Shown here in pieces: positions 10,163 through 18,142 of a stretch of 64,000 nt of DNA. A model generated the notes under the pieces. That model was not told the origin of the DNA, made no database searches, and worked only from the letters and a program-made list of their open reading frames with translations. Each line of letters opens with the position of its first letter. Positions within the stretch are counted from its first letter, which is position 1. Position numbers and translations under genes: made by a program. Source of the DNA: an uncultured Mordavella sp. (GTDB taxonomy: Bacteria > Bacillota > Clostridia > Lachnospirales > Lachnospiraceae); NCBI GenBank assembly GCA_902406105.1, contig CABPCP010000003.1, positions 10,611-74,610 of the forward strand, read 5' to 3'.

Positions 10163-10203
10163 GGTTTGATACCCCTTTCTTTTTCTCTTTTATACGACAA
10201 GAA

Positions 10204-10226
10204 ACAGCGACCTTTAAGACCGCTGT
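10204..10226 (-). terminator. Attenuator-like hairpin between scfA and scfB
   Basis: Minus-strand ACAGCGGT pairs with GTCGCTGT (8 bp, two G-U pairs, 7-nt loop) and is followed by TTTCTTG. It is a weak terminator in the 97-nt gap. Inference: it makes the small peptide more abundant than its enzyme. Confidence 0.45.
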
Positions 10227-10259
10227 CCCCGGTATTTCCTATCCACAAATAAAACTTGT

Positions 10260-10403
10260 TTACTTCCTGTTCTCGCAGGTCTGGTTTCCTACTGTACAGG
10301 ATGTCTTGCAGGCAGACTGGCAGGATGTCTGACATTCTCCGCATCCGCCTTTTTTTACTGTGTTGTTCAGTGTCTGTGTATTTAAGGTTTTTACATGTTT
10401 CAT
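10260..10403 (-). CDS. scfA: Six-cysteine peptide SCIFF precursor
   Basis: Ribosomal peptide of 47 residues, substrate of ScfB. It starts MKHVKTLNTQTL and ends with a Cys-rich core having six cysteines at residues 21, 24, 28, 32, 36 and 43 (pattern C-x2-C-x3-C-x3-C-x3-C-x6-C). This is the SCIFF family, near-universal in Clostridia. The ATG is at 10401-10403 with AAGGAGGAG upstream. A consensus sigma-A promoter (10439-10467) lies directly in front. The gene is shorter than usual gene-calling cut-offs and is easily missed. Confidence 0.95.
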   Translation of the reverse strand: MKHVKTLNTQTLNNTVKKGGCGECQTSCQSACKTSCTVGNQTCENRK

Positions 10404-10438
10404 CGGTTTCTCCTCCTTAGTTTCGCTTAACTTATGCT

Positions 10439-10467
10439 ATTATACCATCCTGTCAGGGTTTTCGCAA
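10439..10467 (-). promoter_or_regulatory. Sigma-A promoter of scfA
   Basis: Minus strand: -35 TTGCGA (10462-10467), 17-bp spacer, extended -10 TGG-TATAAT (TATAAT at 10439-10444). It lies 36 nt before the scfA start codon and directly after the TIGR04086 gene stop. Confidence 0.75.
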
Positions 10468-10475
10468 TCCTTTTA

Positions 10476-10850
10476 TCACGAAATCATTCCTCCGGCCATT
10501 CCTCCTCCCGCGCAAAGGATCAAAGTTGTCACCAGGTTCACCCCGTCTGTATTCAGCGTGTGGTATACCCCCAGAGTGATCGCCATCAAAAGAGCGAAAT
10601 ACAGGATTCCCAGTCCGATCCCCCATAGAAATCTTTTGCGTTTTGCCATCTTTCCAATGGCGATCCCTCCGATCAGTGTAGAGATCACATAAACCGCCAC
10701 GATAGCCGCTGACACCGCCTTTTCATTTAATTCCAGTTTATACAGAAGCACCGTCAAAAGAGCCAGGAGCGCTCCTGTAATGATATAGGAAGCCAGCAGC
10801 GCTTTTAAGATCCACATAACCGGTGAGTCTCTGCGGATTTGTCTTTCCAT
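10476..10850 (-). CDS. TIGR04086-type small membrane protein
   Basis: A 124-residue integral membrane protein with four hydrophobic segments (about 12-37, 46-66, 74-95, 104-122) and a basic loop KMAKRKR between segments two and three. Length, topology and position next to the SCIFF gene match the TIGR04086 family, which has no known function. AAGGAGGG precedes the ATG. The stop is 9 nt from the -35 of the scfA promoter, so scfA can be transcribed independently. An involvement with SCIFF export or processing is only a guess from context. Confidence 0.8.
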   Translation of the reverse strand: MERQIRRDSPVMWILKALLASYIITGALLALLTVLLYKLELNEKAVSAAIVAVYVISTLIGGIAIGKMAKRKRFLWGIGLGILYFALLMAITLGVYHTLNTDGVNLVTTLILCAGGGMAGGMIS

Positions 10851-10912
10851 CTCATCCCTCCTTGTCTACTACCACAAGGTATGAGCGCAAAGACGCAAAT
10901 ATTCCTGTTATC

Positions 10913-11461
10913 CTACTGTTCCATCTGCCTTCCCAGGAAGGCGGCCGCGCAGGAGGCCATTTTCTGTTCCAGTTCGCTGAATTTCTTCCTGCCTTCTTTC
11001 GTAAGAAGAATCACTCCTCCTATCACGTCTCCTTCACAGAGAATGGGACTGATCACCTCATATGCGTATTCTTCTTCCTGGTCTTTTACTACTGGGGTAT
11101 ACTTTTTATCTCCAGCGGCGGCCAGCAGGGAATTCCTTTCTCCCAGAATTTTCTCCATCTGTCTGCTGATCAGCCGGTCCTGCAGTTCCTTTTTGCCGGA
11201 ACCGGAAGCCGCGATCACCTGATCCATATCGCAGACACACACCAGGCAGCCCATGGTCTGGGACAGACTTTCCGCATACTGTTTTGCAAATGTAGACAAT
11301 TCGCCGATAGGAGAATACTTCTTCAGTATGATCTCTCCTTCCCGGTCCGTAAAGATTTCCAAAGGATCTCCTTCCCGAATCCTGAGTGTCCTTCTGATTT
11401 CTTTTGGGATCACAACCCTTCCAAGGTCGTCGATCCTCCTGACGATTCCCGTTGCTTTCAT
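10913..11461 (-). CDS. spoVT: Stage V sporulation regulator SpoVT
   Basis: AbrB-type transcription factor of 182 residues acting in the forespore. Residues 1-50 form the swapped-hairpin DNA-binding domain (MKATGIVRRIDDLGRVVIPK is the family hallmark), and residues 55-180 form a GAF-like domain. In Bacillus, SpoVT modulates sigma-G genes. GGAGG precedes the ATG. A sigma-G-like promoter lies at 11502-11532. It is the outermost minus gene of this block, divergent from the yqeY gene. Confidence 0.93.
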   Translation of the reverse strand: MKATGIVRRIDDLGRVVIPKEIRRTLRIREGDPLEIFTDREGEIILKKYSPIGELSTFAKQYAESLSQTMGCLVCVCDMDQVIAASGSGKKELQDRLISRQMEKILGERNSLLAAAGDKKYTPVVKDQEEEYAYEVISPILCEGDVIGGVILLTKEGRKKFSELEQKMASCAAAFLGRQMEQ

Positions 11462-11501
11462 AGATCATTTCCTCCATTTGTCATATTTGGCAGACTAAGT
11501 A

Positions 11502-11532
11502 TATTATCTGTGAAAGAAGGGAAATTTATACA
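11502..11532 (-). promoter_or_regulatory. Possible sigma-G promoter of spoVT
   Basis: Minus strand: -35-like TGTATA (11527-11532), 18-bp spacer, -10-like GATAATA (11502-11508; 5 of 7 to CATACTA). The spacing fits forespore promoters and spoVT is a sigma-G gene in Bacillus. A sigma-A reading of this stretch is weaker. Confidence 0.4.
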
Positions 11533-11598
11533 GTATTGAAAATACCTTCTTGTTCTGTTAAACTTTAAACAGGAAAATCGAATGGGAGGGATACCATC

Positions 11599-12045
11599 AT
11601 GAGTAAAATCGAAGAAGTAAGAAGCGATATGGTCAAAGCCATGAAAGCCGGCGAAAAAGAGCGGAAAGAAACCTTGTCTATGCTCCTTGCCGCTCTGAAG
11701 AATAAAGCCATTGACAAGCGTTCTGATCTGACAGAAGAAGAGGAAGTGCAAGTAGTATTAAAGGAAATCAAACAGACCAAAGAAACTCTGGAAATGACCC
11801 CCGCGGATCGGACTGAGATCATCGAGGAATGCAGCCGCCGTCTGGCTGTTTTGGAGCAGTACGCCCCTAAAATGATGAATGAGGAAGAGATCAAAGCAGT
11901 GATCACCACCACCTTGAACGAACTTGGCATCGCCGCTCCGACTCCTAAGGATAAAGGCAAGATCATGAAAGTCCTGATGCCAAAAGTAAAAGGGAAAGCA
12001 GACGGGAAGTTGGTCAGCGAGACGCTGGGAACCTTCTTTCAATAG
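11599..12045 (+). CDS. GatB/YqeY-domain protein
   Basis: A 148-residue cytoplasmic YqeY-family protein related to the tail domain of the amidotransferase subunit GatB. The helical repeat begins MSKIEEVRSDMVKAMKAGEK and the conserved ending is GKADGKLVSETL. YqeY proteins are thought to act on or bind tRNA, but the function is not settled. GGGAGGG lies 8 nt before the ATG. It is divergent from spoVT, and downstream it abuts the decayed insertion sequence. No clear terminator was seen. Confidence 0.9.
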   Translation: MSKIEEVRSDMVKAMKAGEKERKETLSMLLAALKNKAIDKRSDLTEEEEVQVVLKEIKQTKETLEMTPADRTEIIEECSRRLAVLEQYAPKMMNEEEIKAVITTTLNELGIAAPTPKDKGKIMKVLMPKVKGKADGKLVSETLGTFFQ

Positions 12046-12090
12046 AGAGTTCCAATACAGATTTTAACTTAAAATCCGCGCACAAAAAGA

Positions 12091-13890
12091 GGGCGTTGCA
12101 AAATCATCAAAATAGGTGACGGAGCGATGCCCTCGCTCCATCTAAAGGGAAAACGGAAATGCCTCCACTTTGTTTTGTGGATTACCTCCGTTTTTAGGCG
12201 TACTTTAATAATACTACTTAATTTTATGCCCCATTTATGCGGATTCCTTCACTGGAAATAGATGTTTTCCAGTTCAATTTTTGTATTTTCGCATGGAGTT
12301 TATTGAGATTATATCCCATACTAAGTAAAAGTATCTCCAGTTTTACTTTGGTTTTCCCACGCAGCAGAAATCTTTGGAATTCGTAATCGTTTTTCTGAAC
12401 TCCAAATGCTCCTTCCACCTGGATCGAACGGTTCATCCGATATAGAATTCCTGTCGTTTCTAAAAAACTTTTAGAGATGTACAGTCGTTTATTCCCTTTT
12501 GCTTTCGTACATTTCTCTTTATGAGGACATCCGATACAATCTTCACATTCGTAGACGGTTACTTCGGATTCATAGCCGCTCTTGTTTGTCTGCTTTTTTA
12601 GAAGGATCGGCCACAGTTTTTTCCGGCATGTCAGGTGTAAGTATCGTTTGTCTCGTCATATCCCATGTTTTCCTGTTTACTGATATCCTTTTTAAAACTC
12701 CAGTTTTTCCATTTCTCATAAGTCTGGGGGTGATATGTTTTTTTGTTTCCGCTCCCTCAGATAGCTGTAACCTTCTTCTCTTTCATATCCGGAATCTGCC
12801 GATATACTGGGATAACGGAAGTCAAGCTTTTCAAGAATGGGACAAGAGTCCAGATGTCATTGCGATCTTGGAAAATGTCCGTTGCTACAATATATTCGCT
12901 GTCTACAGCAATCTGTACGTTGTATCCTGGTTTCAGCTTGGTGTTACGCATATGGCCATCTTTTCGTGTGCATGAATGTAGCGTCCTGATTGGTCTTGCA
13001 GTAATTATTCCGTCCCTGAAAACTGCAGTATGCCAGTCATAGATTGTCTGGCCGCTCCAAAAAAACGCCGGAACAGCTCCAGATACTTCTGGTTGCGGCT
13101 CTTCCGTTTCCCTCTACCATGGACAAAAACAGTATGCTGTTCTTCGCAGACCTGTTCCAAAAACCGGCAAATCTCCTGAAAATCCTGTGTCCTTGCGCCT
13201 TCAGTTACCTGAAAACTTTGTATGTATTCCTGATACAAGAGCAAAACTTCCTCTTGTATCTTCTGGAACATTTTTGTTTCCCATTTCTCTACACATTTTT
13301 TCTAGACGAAAGCATATTTGTTCGCGCTGGCCTCCAGTTTTGTCCCGTCAATAAAAATAGTTTCCTTAAACAGCTCGCCCGCATTTTCCAGCCACTTTAC
13401 CATTTGATAAAAGAGATTCTCACAAGCATCCGCCAGGAATCCGGTGCGGAAACGTACGATCATGCTGTGGTCAGGTGCTCTCTGCCCGGCAATCAGCCAC
13501 ATAAAGTTGATATCTCGTCTGCATGTCGTTTCAATTTTTCTGGATGAATAAATGTTCTGGGAATAAGCATAGGTCAGGATCTTGAACATGGTCTTAGGGC
13601 CCACTGCCAGATTTCTGCCTTTGGCAAAGTAAGCCTGATACAGCAATCTGTAATCTAGTTTCTCCAATTCGTGGCTCAGCAGTCGGACGGAATCTTTGAT
13701 CCCAGCAGATGATCTGCCCCGCCTTCTGAGCACGTTTGTGGCGGAAATGAAGCTCAGAGACCTTTATCAAACTTATGGAAAGATAAAGAAAAATCAGACG
13801 ACACTGATACAACTGTTTAAGATTATGATCTACACAGTATGAATCAGATCTATTCCAACCGGGATATCGAGACCGCATGTTGCAACGGCT
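12091..13890 (-). mobile_element. Decayed IS1182-like insertion sequence
   Basis: The element holds a broken IS1182-type transposase gene on the minus strand. Candidate terminal inverted repeats are at 12091-12104 and 13877-13890: both carry CGTTGCAA read inward, within a longer imperfect match of G-N-CGTTGCAA-N-AT. Inside the left end (12046-12223, no gene) are two hairpins, GGAGCGA/TCGCTCC near 12118 and an ACGGA/TCCGT stem near 12154. I saw no target-site duplication. The element separates the YqeY gene from the catabolic island and cannot move by itself now. Confidence 0.6.
12224..13733 (-). pseudogene. IS1182-family transposase, several frameshifts
   Basis: Remnants in different frames lie in the right order for one transposase. 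The N-terminal part is 13302-13733 (DSVRLLSHELEKLDYRLLYQ, APDHSMIVRFRTGF, ETIFIDGTKLEASANKY, containing the first catalytic Asp). A middle helical part is 13005-13271, a core piece KLKPGYNVQIAVD is 12757-12951, and the C-terminal piece covers about 12224-12570, with CxxC-CPHKEKC and RSIQVEGAFGV. At least three frame breaks separate them. An N-terminal stub may extend to about 13870 (KQLYQCRLIFLYLSISL). No functional protein can be made. Confidence 0.85.
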
Positions 13891-13955
13891 TATCTGCCGC
13901 TTTTTCTTCCCGGCAAAAATGCAGGTTCCTGCGAAGTATATTCCTCATTTCTGTA

Positions 13956-13980
13956 AAATCACCCAAAATGGTGACGAAAT
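13956..13980 (+). promoter_or_regulatory. Candidate operator, shared with the minus operon
   Basis: A 25-bp element with dyad TCACC-N6-GGTGA (13959-13974), 100 nt before the first plus-operon gene. It matches 20 of 25 positions with the element at 25251-25275 on the other strand: shared blocks are ATCAC, AAAA and GGTGACGA. Both read in the direction of their operon. Probably the site of a common regulator, with the LuxR-type protein encoded at 18139-18852 as first candidate. Confidence 0.55.
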
Positions 13981-13999
13981 CCCCAAAATCATTTGTTAG

Positions 14000-14031
14000 A
14001 ATTTACGTAAATTAAGAGATTCTGGTATGTT
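14000..14031 (+). promoter_or_regulatory. Candidate promoter overlapped by a 14-bp palindrome
   Basis: A perfect palindrome AATTTACGTAAATT occupies 14000-14013. It overlaps a -35-like TTACGT (14003-14008), which is 17 bp from an extended -10 TGG-TATGTT (14026-14031). Arrangement suggests promoter plus operator for the plus operon starting at 14081. The hexamers are only moderate matches. Confidence 0.4.
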
Positions 14032-14080
14032 GTCTTAATTTCAATGCAACTATTTTAGTGTGACAAAGGAGGTAAACACT

Positions 14081-15247
14081 ATGCGAGGACTTGTCGTAAG
14101 GGCTGAATGGGCTCCAAAAGAAGATTATGTATTGACTGAGACAGAAAAACGCAGAAAATTAGCCTACAATTCCAACAAAGTATGGAAAAATCCTACCTGG
14201 AGCGTAGAGAGAGATTATCCGGATCCGGAATGCGGTCCAAAAGACGTGATTTTAAAGGTGGCCGCCTGTGGTGTTTGCGGGTCAGACGTACATATGCTGA
14301 TGAAAAATGATGAAGATTATGTGTTCTATGCTGGGGAAGCTGGATTCCCGGTCATCATCGGACACGAATTTGCCGGTGAAGTCGTAGAAGTTGGTAAAGA
14401 TGTCAAGACCGTCAAGGTTGGCGATTATGTAACCGCTGAAGAGGTGCAGTGGTGCGGCGAATGTCTCGCTTGCCGCTATGGTCTTTTTAATCAATGTGAA
14501 AATCTGGATCAGCTTGGTTTCGACAACCCCAATAATGGAGCGATGGCAGATTATGTCCGCGTGGAAGAAAAATTCGTCTATAAGCTCAACAGTCTGAAGC
14601 GTCTTTACCCGGACAAAGACCGCATCATGGAGGCCGGTGCACTAGTAGAACCCACTTGTGTAGCTTATGAGGGGATGTTCTCTGTAGCGAAAGGATTCCA
14701 GGTTGGTTCTCACGTAGCTGTATTCGGGACCGGCCCTATCGGACTAGCTGCCATCCAACTGGCCAAATGTGCTGGCGCCGCAAATATTACAGCATTTGAA
14801 TATAATGCAAACAGGCAGGCGTTAGCAAAGAAAATGGGCGCTGACTTCGTATATGATCCAAGAGATGTAGATCCTGTTGCTGTAGTCATGGAAAACACCA
14901 ACGGCGTCGGCGTTGGCATGGTGGTTGACGCAACCGGCTTCTATTCCTCCGTGATGCCACATGCAGAGAAAATGCTCAGCAATGCTGGTAAGATCATTAT
15001 GGTAGGAATGGGGCCGGAGACGCCGGAAATCCATCCTATGATCCATCATCGAAAGGGTAGTGGCATCTTTGCCACTCTCGGACATTCTGGACGCGGCGTA
15101 TTCGCAAGTGTGATCAACCTGATGGCCGCCGGACGTATTGATATGACGCCTGCCATCACTGCCCGATATTCCCTGGATGACGCAGTAGAGGGCGTACAGT
15201 GCCTAATCGGAAACGCCGACAATGCCAAGGTTATGATCAAGCCATAA
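14081..15247 (+). CDS. Zinc-dependent dehydrogenase, polyol/inosose type (copy 1)
   Basis: Medium-chain NAD(P)-dependent dehydrogenase of 388 residues. Catalytic zinc ligands are C66 (CGSD) and H95/E96 (GHE). The structural-zinc cysteines are C125, C128, C131 and C139. The nucleotide fold shows GTGPIG near residue 216. The extended N-terminus (MRGLVVRAEWAPKEDY, then a basic linker) is shared with the second copy at 16967 and, from memory, with scyllo-inosose 3-dehydrogenase of Thermotoga. It therefore probably oxidises a cyclic or linear polyol-derived ketone. ATG at 14081 has AAAGGAGG 8 nt upstream; the longer upstream reading lacks a site. First gene of the plus operon. Confidence 0.88.
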   Translation: MRGLVVRAEWAPKEDYVLTETEKRRKLAYNSNKVWKNPTWSVERDYPDPECGPKDVILKVAACGVCGSDVHMLMKNDEDYVFYAGEAGFPVIIGHEFAGEVVEVGKDVKTVKVGDYVTAEEVQWCGECLACRYGLFNQCENLDQLGFDNPNNGAMADYVRVEEKFVYKLNSLKRLYPDKDRIMEAGALVEPTCVAYEGMFSVAKGFQVGSHVAVFGTGPIGLAAIQLAKCAGAANITAFEYNANRQALAKKMGADFVYDPRDVDPVAVVMENTNGVGVGMVVDATGFYSSVMPHAEKMLSNAGKIIMVGMGPETPEIHPMIHHRKGSGIFATLGHSGRGVFASVINLMAAGRIDMTPAITARYSLDDAVEGVQCLIGNADNAKVMIKP

Positions 15248-15297
15248 AAAAACACTCTGGGTTATTAAACAATCAAAAAAGAAAGGCGGGAAAGGTT

Positions 15298-15645
15298 ATG
15301 CCCTTTATAAAAACAACAACAAATATCTCAATAAGTCCAAACAGCCAGGAGAATCTCAGGAAGCGTTATGTGGACATCATCAATTTGATTCCTGGCAAAG
15401 GGAGCTGGCTGATGACTGGCTTTGCAACGATTCCCCTCTCTTTCAAAGATGAGACCTTTCCCGCTGCTTTTGTGGAAGTCCAACTATTTGGAACGACAGA
15501 CAAAGAAACCTATGACAGCCTGACGGCGGCTGTCACATCGATCATAAGCGAGGAATTGGACATTCATCCCGAGAGGATCTACATTGCATATTACAGCACT
15601 CCTTATTGGGGATGGAATGGGAAAAATTTCGAGAAAAAGGAGTGA
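15298..15645 (+). CDS. MIF-like tautomerase
   Basis: A 115-residue protein of the macrophage migration inhibitory factor branch of the tautomerase superfamily. The catalytic Pro is at position 2 (MPFIKT) and Lys33-equivalent surroundings are present (LIPGKGSWLM); the conserved ending is RIYIAYYSTPYWGWNGKNF. These enzymes interconvert keto and enol forms of alpha- or beta-keto compounds. Lying between a dehydrogenase and a Tm-1-like gene in one operon, it may tautomerise a diketone intermediate; that role is inference. Start ATG is at 15298, with GAAAGGCGGG upstream; earlier in-frame codons overlap the preceding gene. The next gene starts 5 nt downstream, with its RBS inside this gene's end. 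Confidence 0.85.
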   Translation: MPFIKTTTNISISPNSQENLRKRYVDIINLIPGKGSWLMTGFATIPLSFKDETFPAAFVEVQLFGTTDKETYDSLTAAVTSIISEELDIHPERIYIAYYSTPYWGWNGKNFEKKE

Positions 15646-15650
15646 ACAGA

Positions 15651-16907
15651 ATGCGGAATATAATAGTCATGGCTACTATGGACACAAAGGGCGTTGAAAG
15701 CGCTTATTTGGCTGAGCGTATCCTCCGCATAGGGACTTCCCTCCAGATAGATGTCATCGTTGTAGATGTCGGCATCCGCGGGGAGGCTATAGGCATTACT
15801 CCAGATATCGACCGGTATGCGGTGGCCGAGGCCGGAGGGCACACAATGGATGAAGTGCGCAGCCAGGTTCGCGGCGATGCCCTCGCCATGATGTGCGATG
15901 GGGCCAAACAGGTTGTCAAAAATTTATATGCGCAGGGACGGTGTGACGGCATCGTAAGTCTGTGTGGCGGAAGCGGCGGTTCTGTGGTCATGGAAGCGAT
16001 GGAGGTTTTGCCCGTAGGCATACCAAAAATAATGACCACTCCCCTTGCCTCCGGCTCCCGCCCCTTTGAGTTCTATGTAAAGAGTAAGGATATTATGATC
16101 ATGCACTCTGTGATTGATATCATAGGCGTAAACTCTGTAAGCCGTGTGATCTATGATAACCTTGCTGATGCAATCGTAGGAGCCGTAGCATTCCGTGACA
16201 CCTCAAATGCTCATGACAGAAAGACTGAGAGGAAAGCCGTTTCTGTGACTATGCTCGGAAATACTACTGACGGCATCACGGTAATGAAATCCGATCTTGA
16301 AAAAAAGGGATACGAAGTCGCATGTTTCCACTCCAGCGGCGTCGGCGGACGAGCGATGGAAGCAATGGTCGAGGATGGTTATTTTGATGCGGTGATCGAC
16401 TATACAACCAATGAGATTTTTGAAGACATCATCGGCGGTCTGCAAAAAGGATGCGGTCCAAAAAGGATGACTGTAGCCGGGAGGCTGGGAGTCCCGCAGG
16501 TCATCGTCCCTGGCTGCTGTGACGTCTTTGACCAAGGTCCTATTGAGACAGTACCGCCGGAAATCGCGAATAAGCGTAAACTTTACAAACATAGCCCAGC
16601 CTTCACACTTTGTAAGCTGACACACGAAGAAATGATTCAGGTCGCTGAAATATTCGCCGAAAAGCTCAACGCTTCGACAGGCCCGGTCGCTGTTGTGATC
16701 CCTTTGAAGGGATTCTCGATTCCTGGATGTCCTGGTGGGATTTTTGAGGATTTCGAAGGTGTCCGGCTCTTTGCAGATCGTCTAAAATTTCTGCTTTCGC
16801 CGACCATCACATATAAGGAAGTGGATGCGCACATCAATGACGAAAATTTTGCCCATACAGTAGCCGATGTTTTTTTTACATTAATGCAAGACGATAACGC
16901 GCAGTGA
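15651..16907 (+). CDS. Tm-1-like ATP-binding domain protein (UPF0261)
   Basis: A 418-residue protein of the UPF0261/Tm-1-like family. It has an N-terminal nucleotide-binding domain starting MRNIIVMATMDTKG (the family hallmark) with LCGGSGGS near residue 106, and a C-terminal domain with VTMLGNTTDG and FHSSGVGG. Plant Tm-1 blocks a tobamovirus replicase, but bacterial members are uncharacterised and often sit in catabolic operons. Here it follows the tautomerase by 5 nt (RBS AAGGAG overlapping its stop), so tight coupling is expected. In plant Tm-1 and some bacteria this domain is joined or adjacent to a TIM-barrel protein; a TIM-barrel gene lies in the convergent operon at 18918. No reaction can be assigned. 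Confidence 0.85.
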   Translation: MRNIIVMATMDTKGVESAYLAERILRIGTSLQIDVIVVDVGIRGEAIGITPDIDRYAVAEAGGHTMDEVRSQVRGDALAMMCDGAKQVVKNLYAQGRCDGIVSLCGGSGGSVVMEAMEVLPVGIPKIMTTPLASGSRPFEFYVKSKDIMIMHSVIDIIGVNSVSRVIYDNLADAIVGAVAFRDTSNAHDRKTERKAVSVTMLGNTTDGITVMKSDLEKKGYEVACFHSSGVGGRAMEAMVEDGYFDAVIDYTTNEIFEDIIGGLQKGCGPKRMTVAGRLGVPQVIVPGCCDVFDQGPIETVPPEIANKRKLYKHSPAFTLCKLTHEEMIQVAEIFAEKLNASTGPVAVVIPLKGFSIPGCPGGIFEDFEGVRLFADRLKFLLSPTITYKEVDAHINDENFAHTVADVFFTLMQDDNAQ

Positions 16908-16913
16908 TATATA

Positions 16914-16947
16914 AAATCCAGTTTCGTTTCTTCGAAGCTGGATTTTT
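16914..16947 (+). terminator. Internal hairpin between Tm-1-like and second dehydrogenase genes
   Basis: AAATCCAGTTTCG (16914-16926) pairs with CGAAGCTGGATTT (16933-16945), 13 bp with one G-U and a 6-nt loop, followed by TT. It lies in the 59-nt gap and could partly terminate or stabilise the upstream message. Confidence 0.5.
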
Positions 16948-16966
16948 ATGATAGGAGGCGATTTTT

Positions 16967-18142
16967 ATGAAGTATATGAAAGGATTCTGGGTAGACGCAA
17001 AATGGGCGCCCCGCCCGGAAATCTCATTTAGCGATTATGAACTTAAAAACAAGATTGCGAAACGCGGATGTGATGCCTGGAAAAACATCAGTTACTCTTT
17101 CCGTGACAACATCCCTATTCCCGAATGTAAAGATACTCAAGTGCTGATCAAAGTACGGACGGCAGGAATCTGTGGTTCAGATATCAGTATCTTTGAACCT
17201 GATGAAGAAGGATACATGTCCTATGCCAGTCAATGTGCCTTCCCTACCATCCTCGGACATGAATTTACTGGTGAGATCGTAGAAATCGGTTCTTCCGTAA
17301 CCAATTTCCACATAGGCGAATATGTCACCGCCGAAAACCATATGTGGTGCGGCGAATGTACTTACTGTCGTTGCGGGGAGTTGAACCACTGTGAAAATAT
17401 GCATGTCCTCGGATGTGACCCCAGCTATTATGGCACATTTGCGGAATATGTCGTGATTGACCAAAAATATTGCAATAGCATTGACTGCCTCCAAGAAGTG
17501 TATCCTGATGATTCTCTTTTCACAGCGGGCATTATGATCGAACCGCTGGCCTGCGTTTATGAAGGGCTTTTTAACACAGCAAATAAATTCCGTCCGGGAG
17601 ACTATGTTGTGATATTTGGCGCCGGAGGACTGGGACTTGCGGCCATTGCCCTCATGAAAACCTGTGGCGCCGCTAAAATAATCGTTTTTGAGCCTGAGAT
17701 CCATCGGCGCAGATTGGCGAAACAAATGGGAGCTGACTACATTTTAGATCCCTTTGACAACATCTATATGGACAACAATATCCTGATGGAACTTACCCGT
17801 GGACAAGGCGTAGGGCTGGCCATCGAGGCCTCCTCCTCTCCCGCCAGAAATTTTGCGATCGCAGAACGGGCGATCCATGTAGGTGGTGAATTTCTATGTG
17901 TCAGTATCGCAGCTCAATATCCGCGGATGGATTATATGAAACTTGTCCGTAGGAAAATCACTTTCTCCGGCGCCTACGGCCATGCGGGACACAACAATTT
18001 CCGCCAGATCATCAACCTGATCCACTCAAAACGTATAGACATGAGCCCTTGTATTACCGCCAGGTTTCCTCTCGACCATATCCCAGATGCTTTAACCGCC
18101 GCGGCATCTGGTATCGAGGGGAAAGTCGTGGTCATTCCATGA
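16967..18142 (+). CDS. Zinc-dependent dehydrogenase, polyol/inosose type (copy 2)
   Basis: Medium-chain dehydrogenase of 391 residues, a diverged paralogue of the gene at 14081. It shares the long N-terminal lead (KGFWVDAKWAPRPEIS), catalytic C69 and H98/E99, structural cysteines C128, C131, C134 and C142, and the nucleotide motif GAGGLG. Two such enzymes in one operon suggest successive oxidations of one substrate or of two stereoisomers. AGGAGG lies 8 nt before the ATG. Its TGA overlaps the start of the LuxR-type regulator (ATGA), so the regulator is translationally coupled to it. Confidence 0.88.
   Translation: MKYMKGFWVDAKWAPRPEISFSDYELKNKIAKRGCDAWKNISYSFRDNIPIPECKDTQVLIKVRTAGICGSDISIFEPDEEGYMSYASQCAFPTILGHEFTGEIVEIGSSVTNFHIGEYVTAENHMWCGECTYCRCGELNHCENMHVLGCDPSYYGTFAEYVVIDQKYCNSIDCLQEVYPDDSLFTAGIMIEPLACVYEGLFNTANKFRPGDYVVIFGAGGLGLAAIALMKTCGAAKIIVFEPEIHRRRLAKQMGADYILDPFDNIYMDNNILMELTRGQGVGLAIEASSSPARNFAIAERAIHVGGEFLCVSIAAQYPRMDYMKLVRRKITFSGAYGHAGHNNFRQIINLIHSKRIDMSPCITARFPLDHIPDALTAAASGIEGKVVVIP

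Noticed and set aside
12046..12223. Hairpins after the YqeY gene as its terminator
   Set aside because: GGAGCGA/TCGCTCC lacks a T-tract and lies within the insertion-sequence end, so I assign it to the element.
13594..13878. Minus-strand frame of 94 codons at the IS border as a separate gene
   Set aside because: It overlaps the transposase N-terminal remnant in another frame and has no coherent domain; best seen as part of the decayed element.
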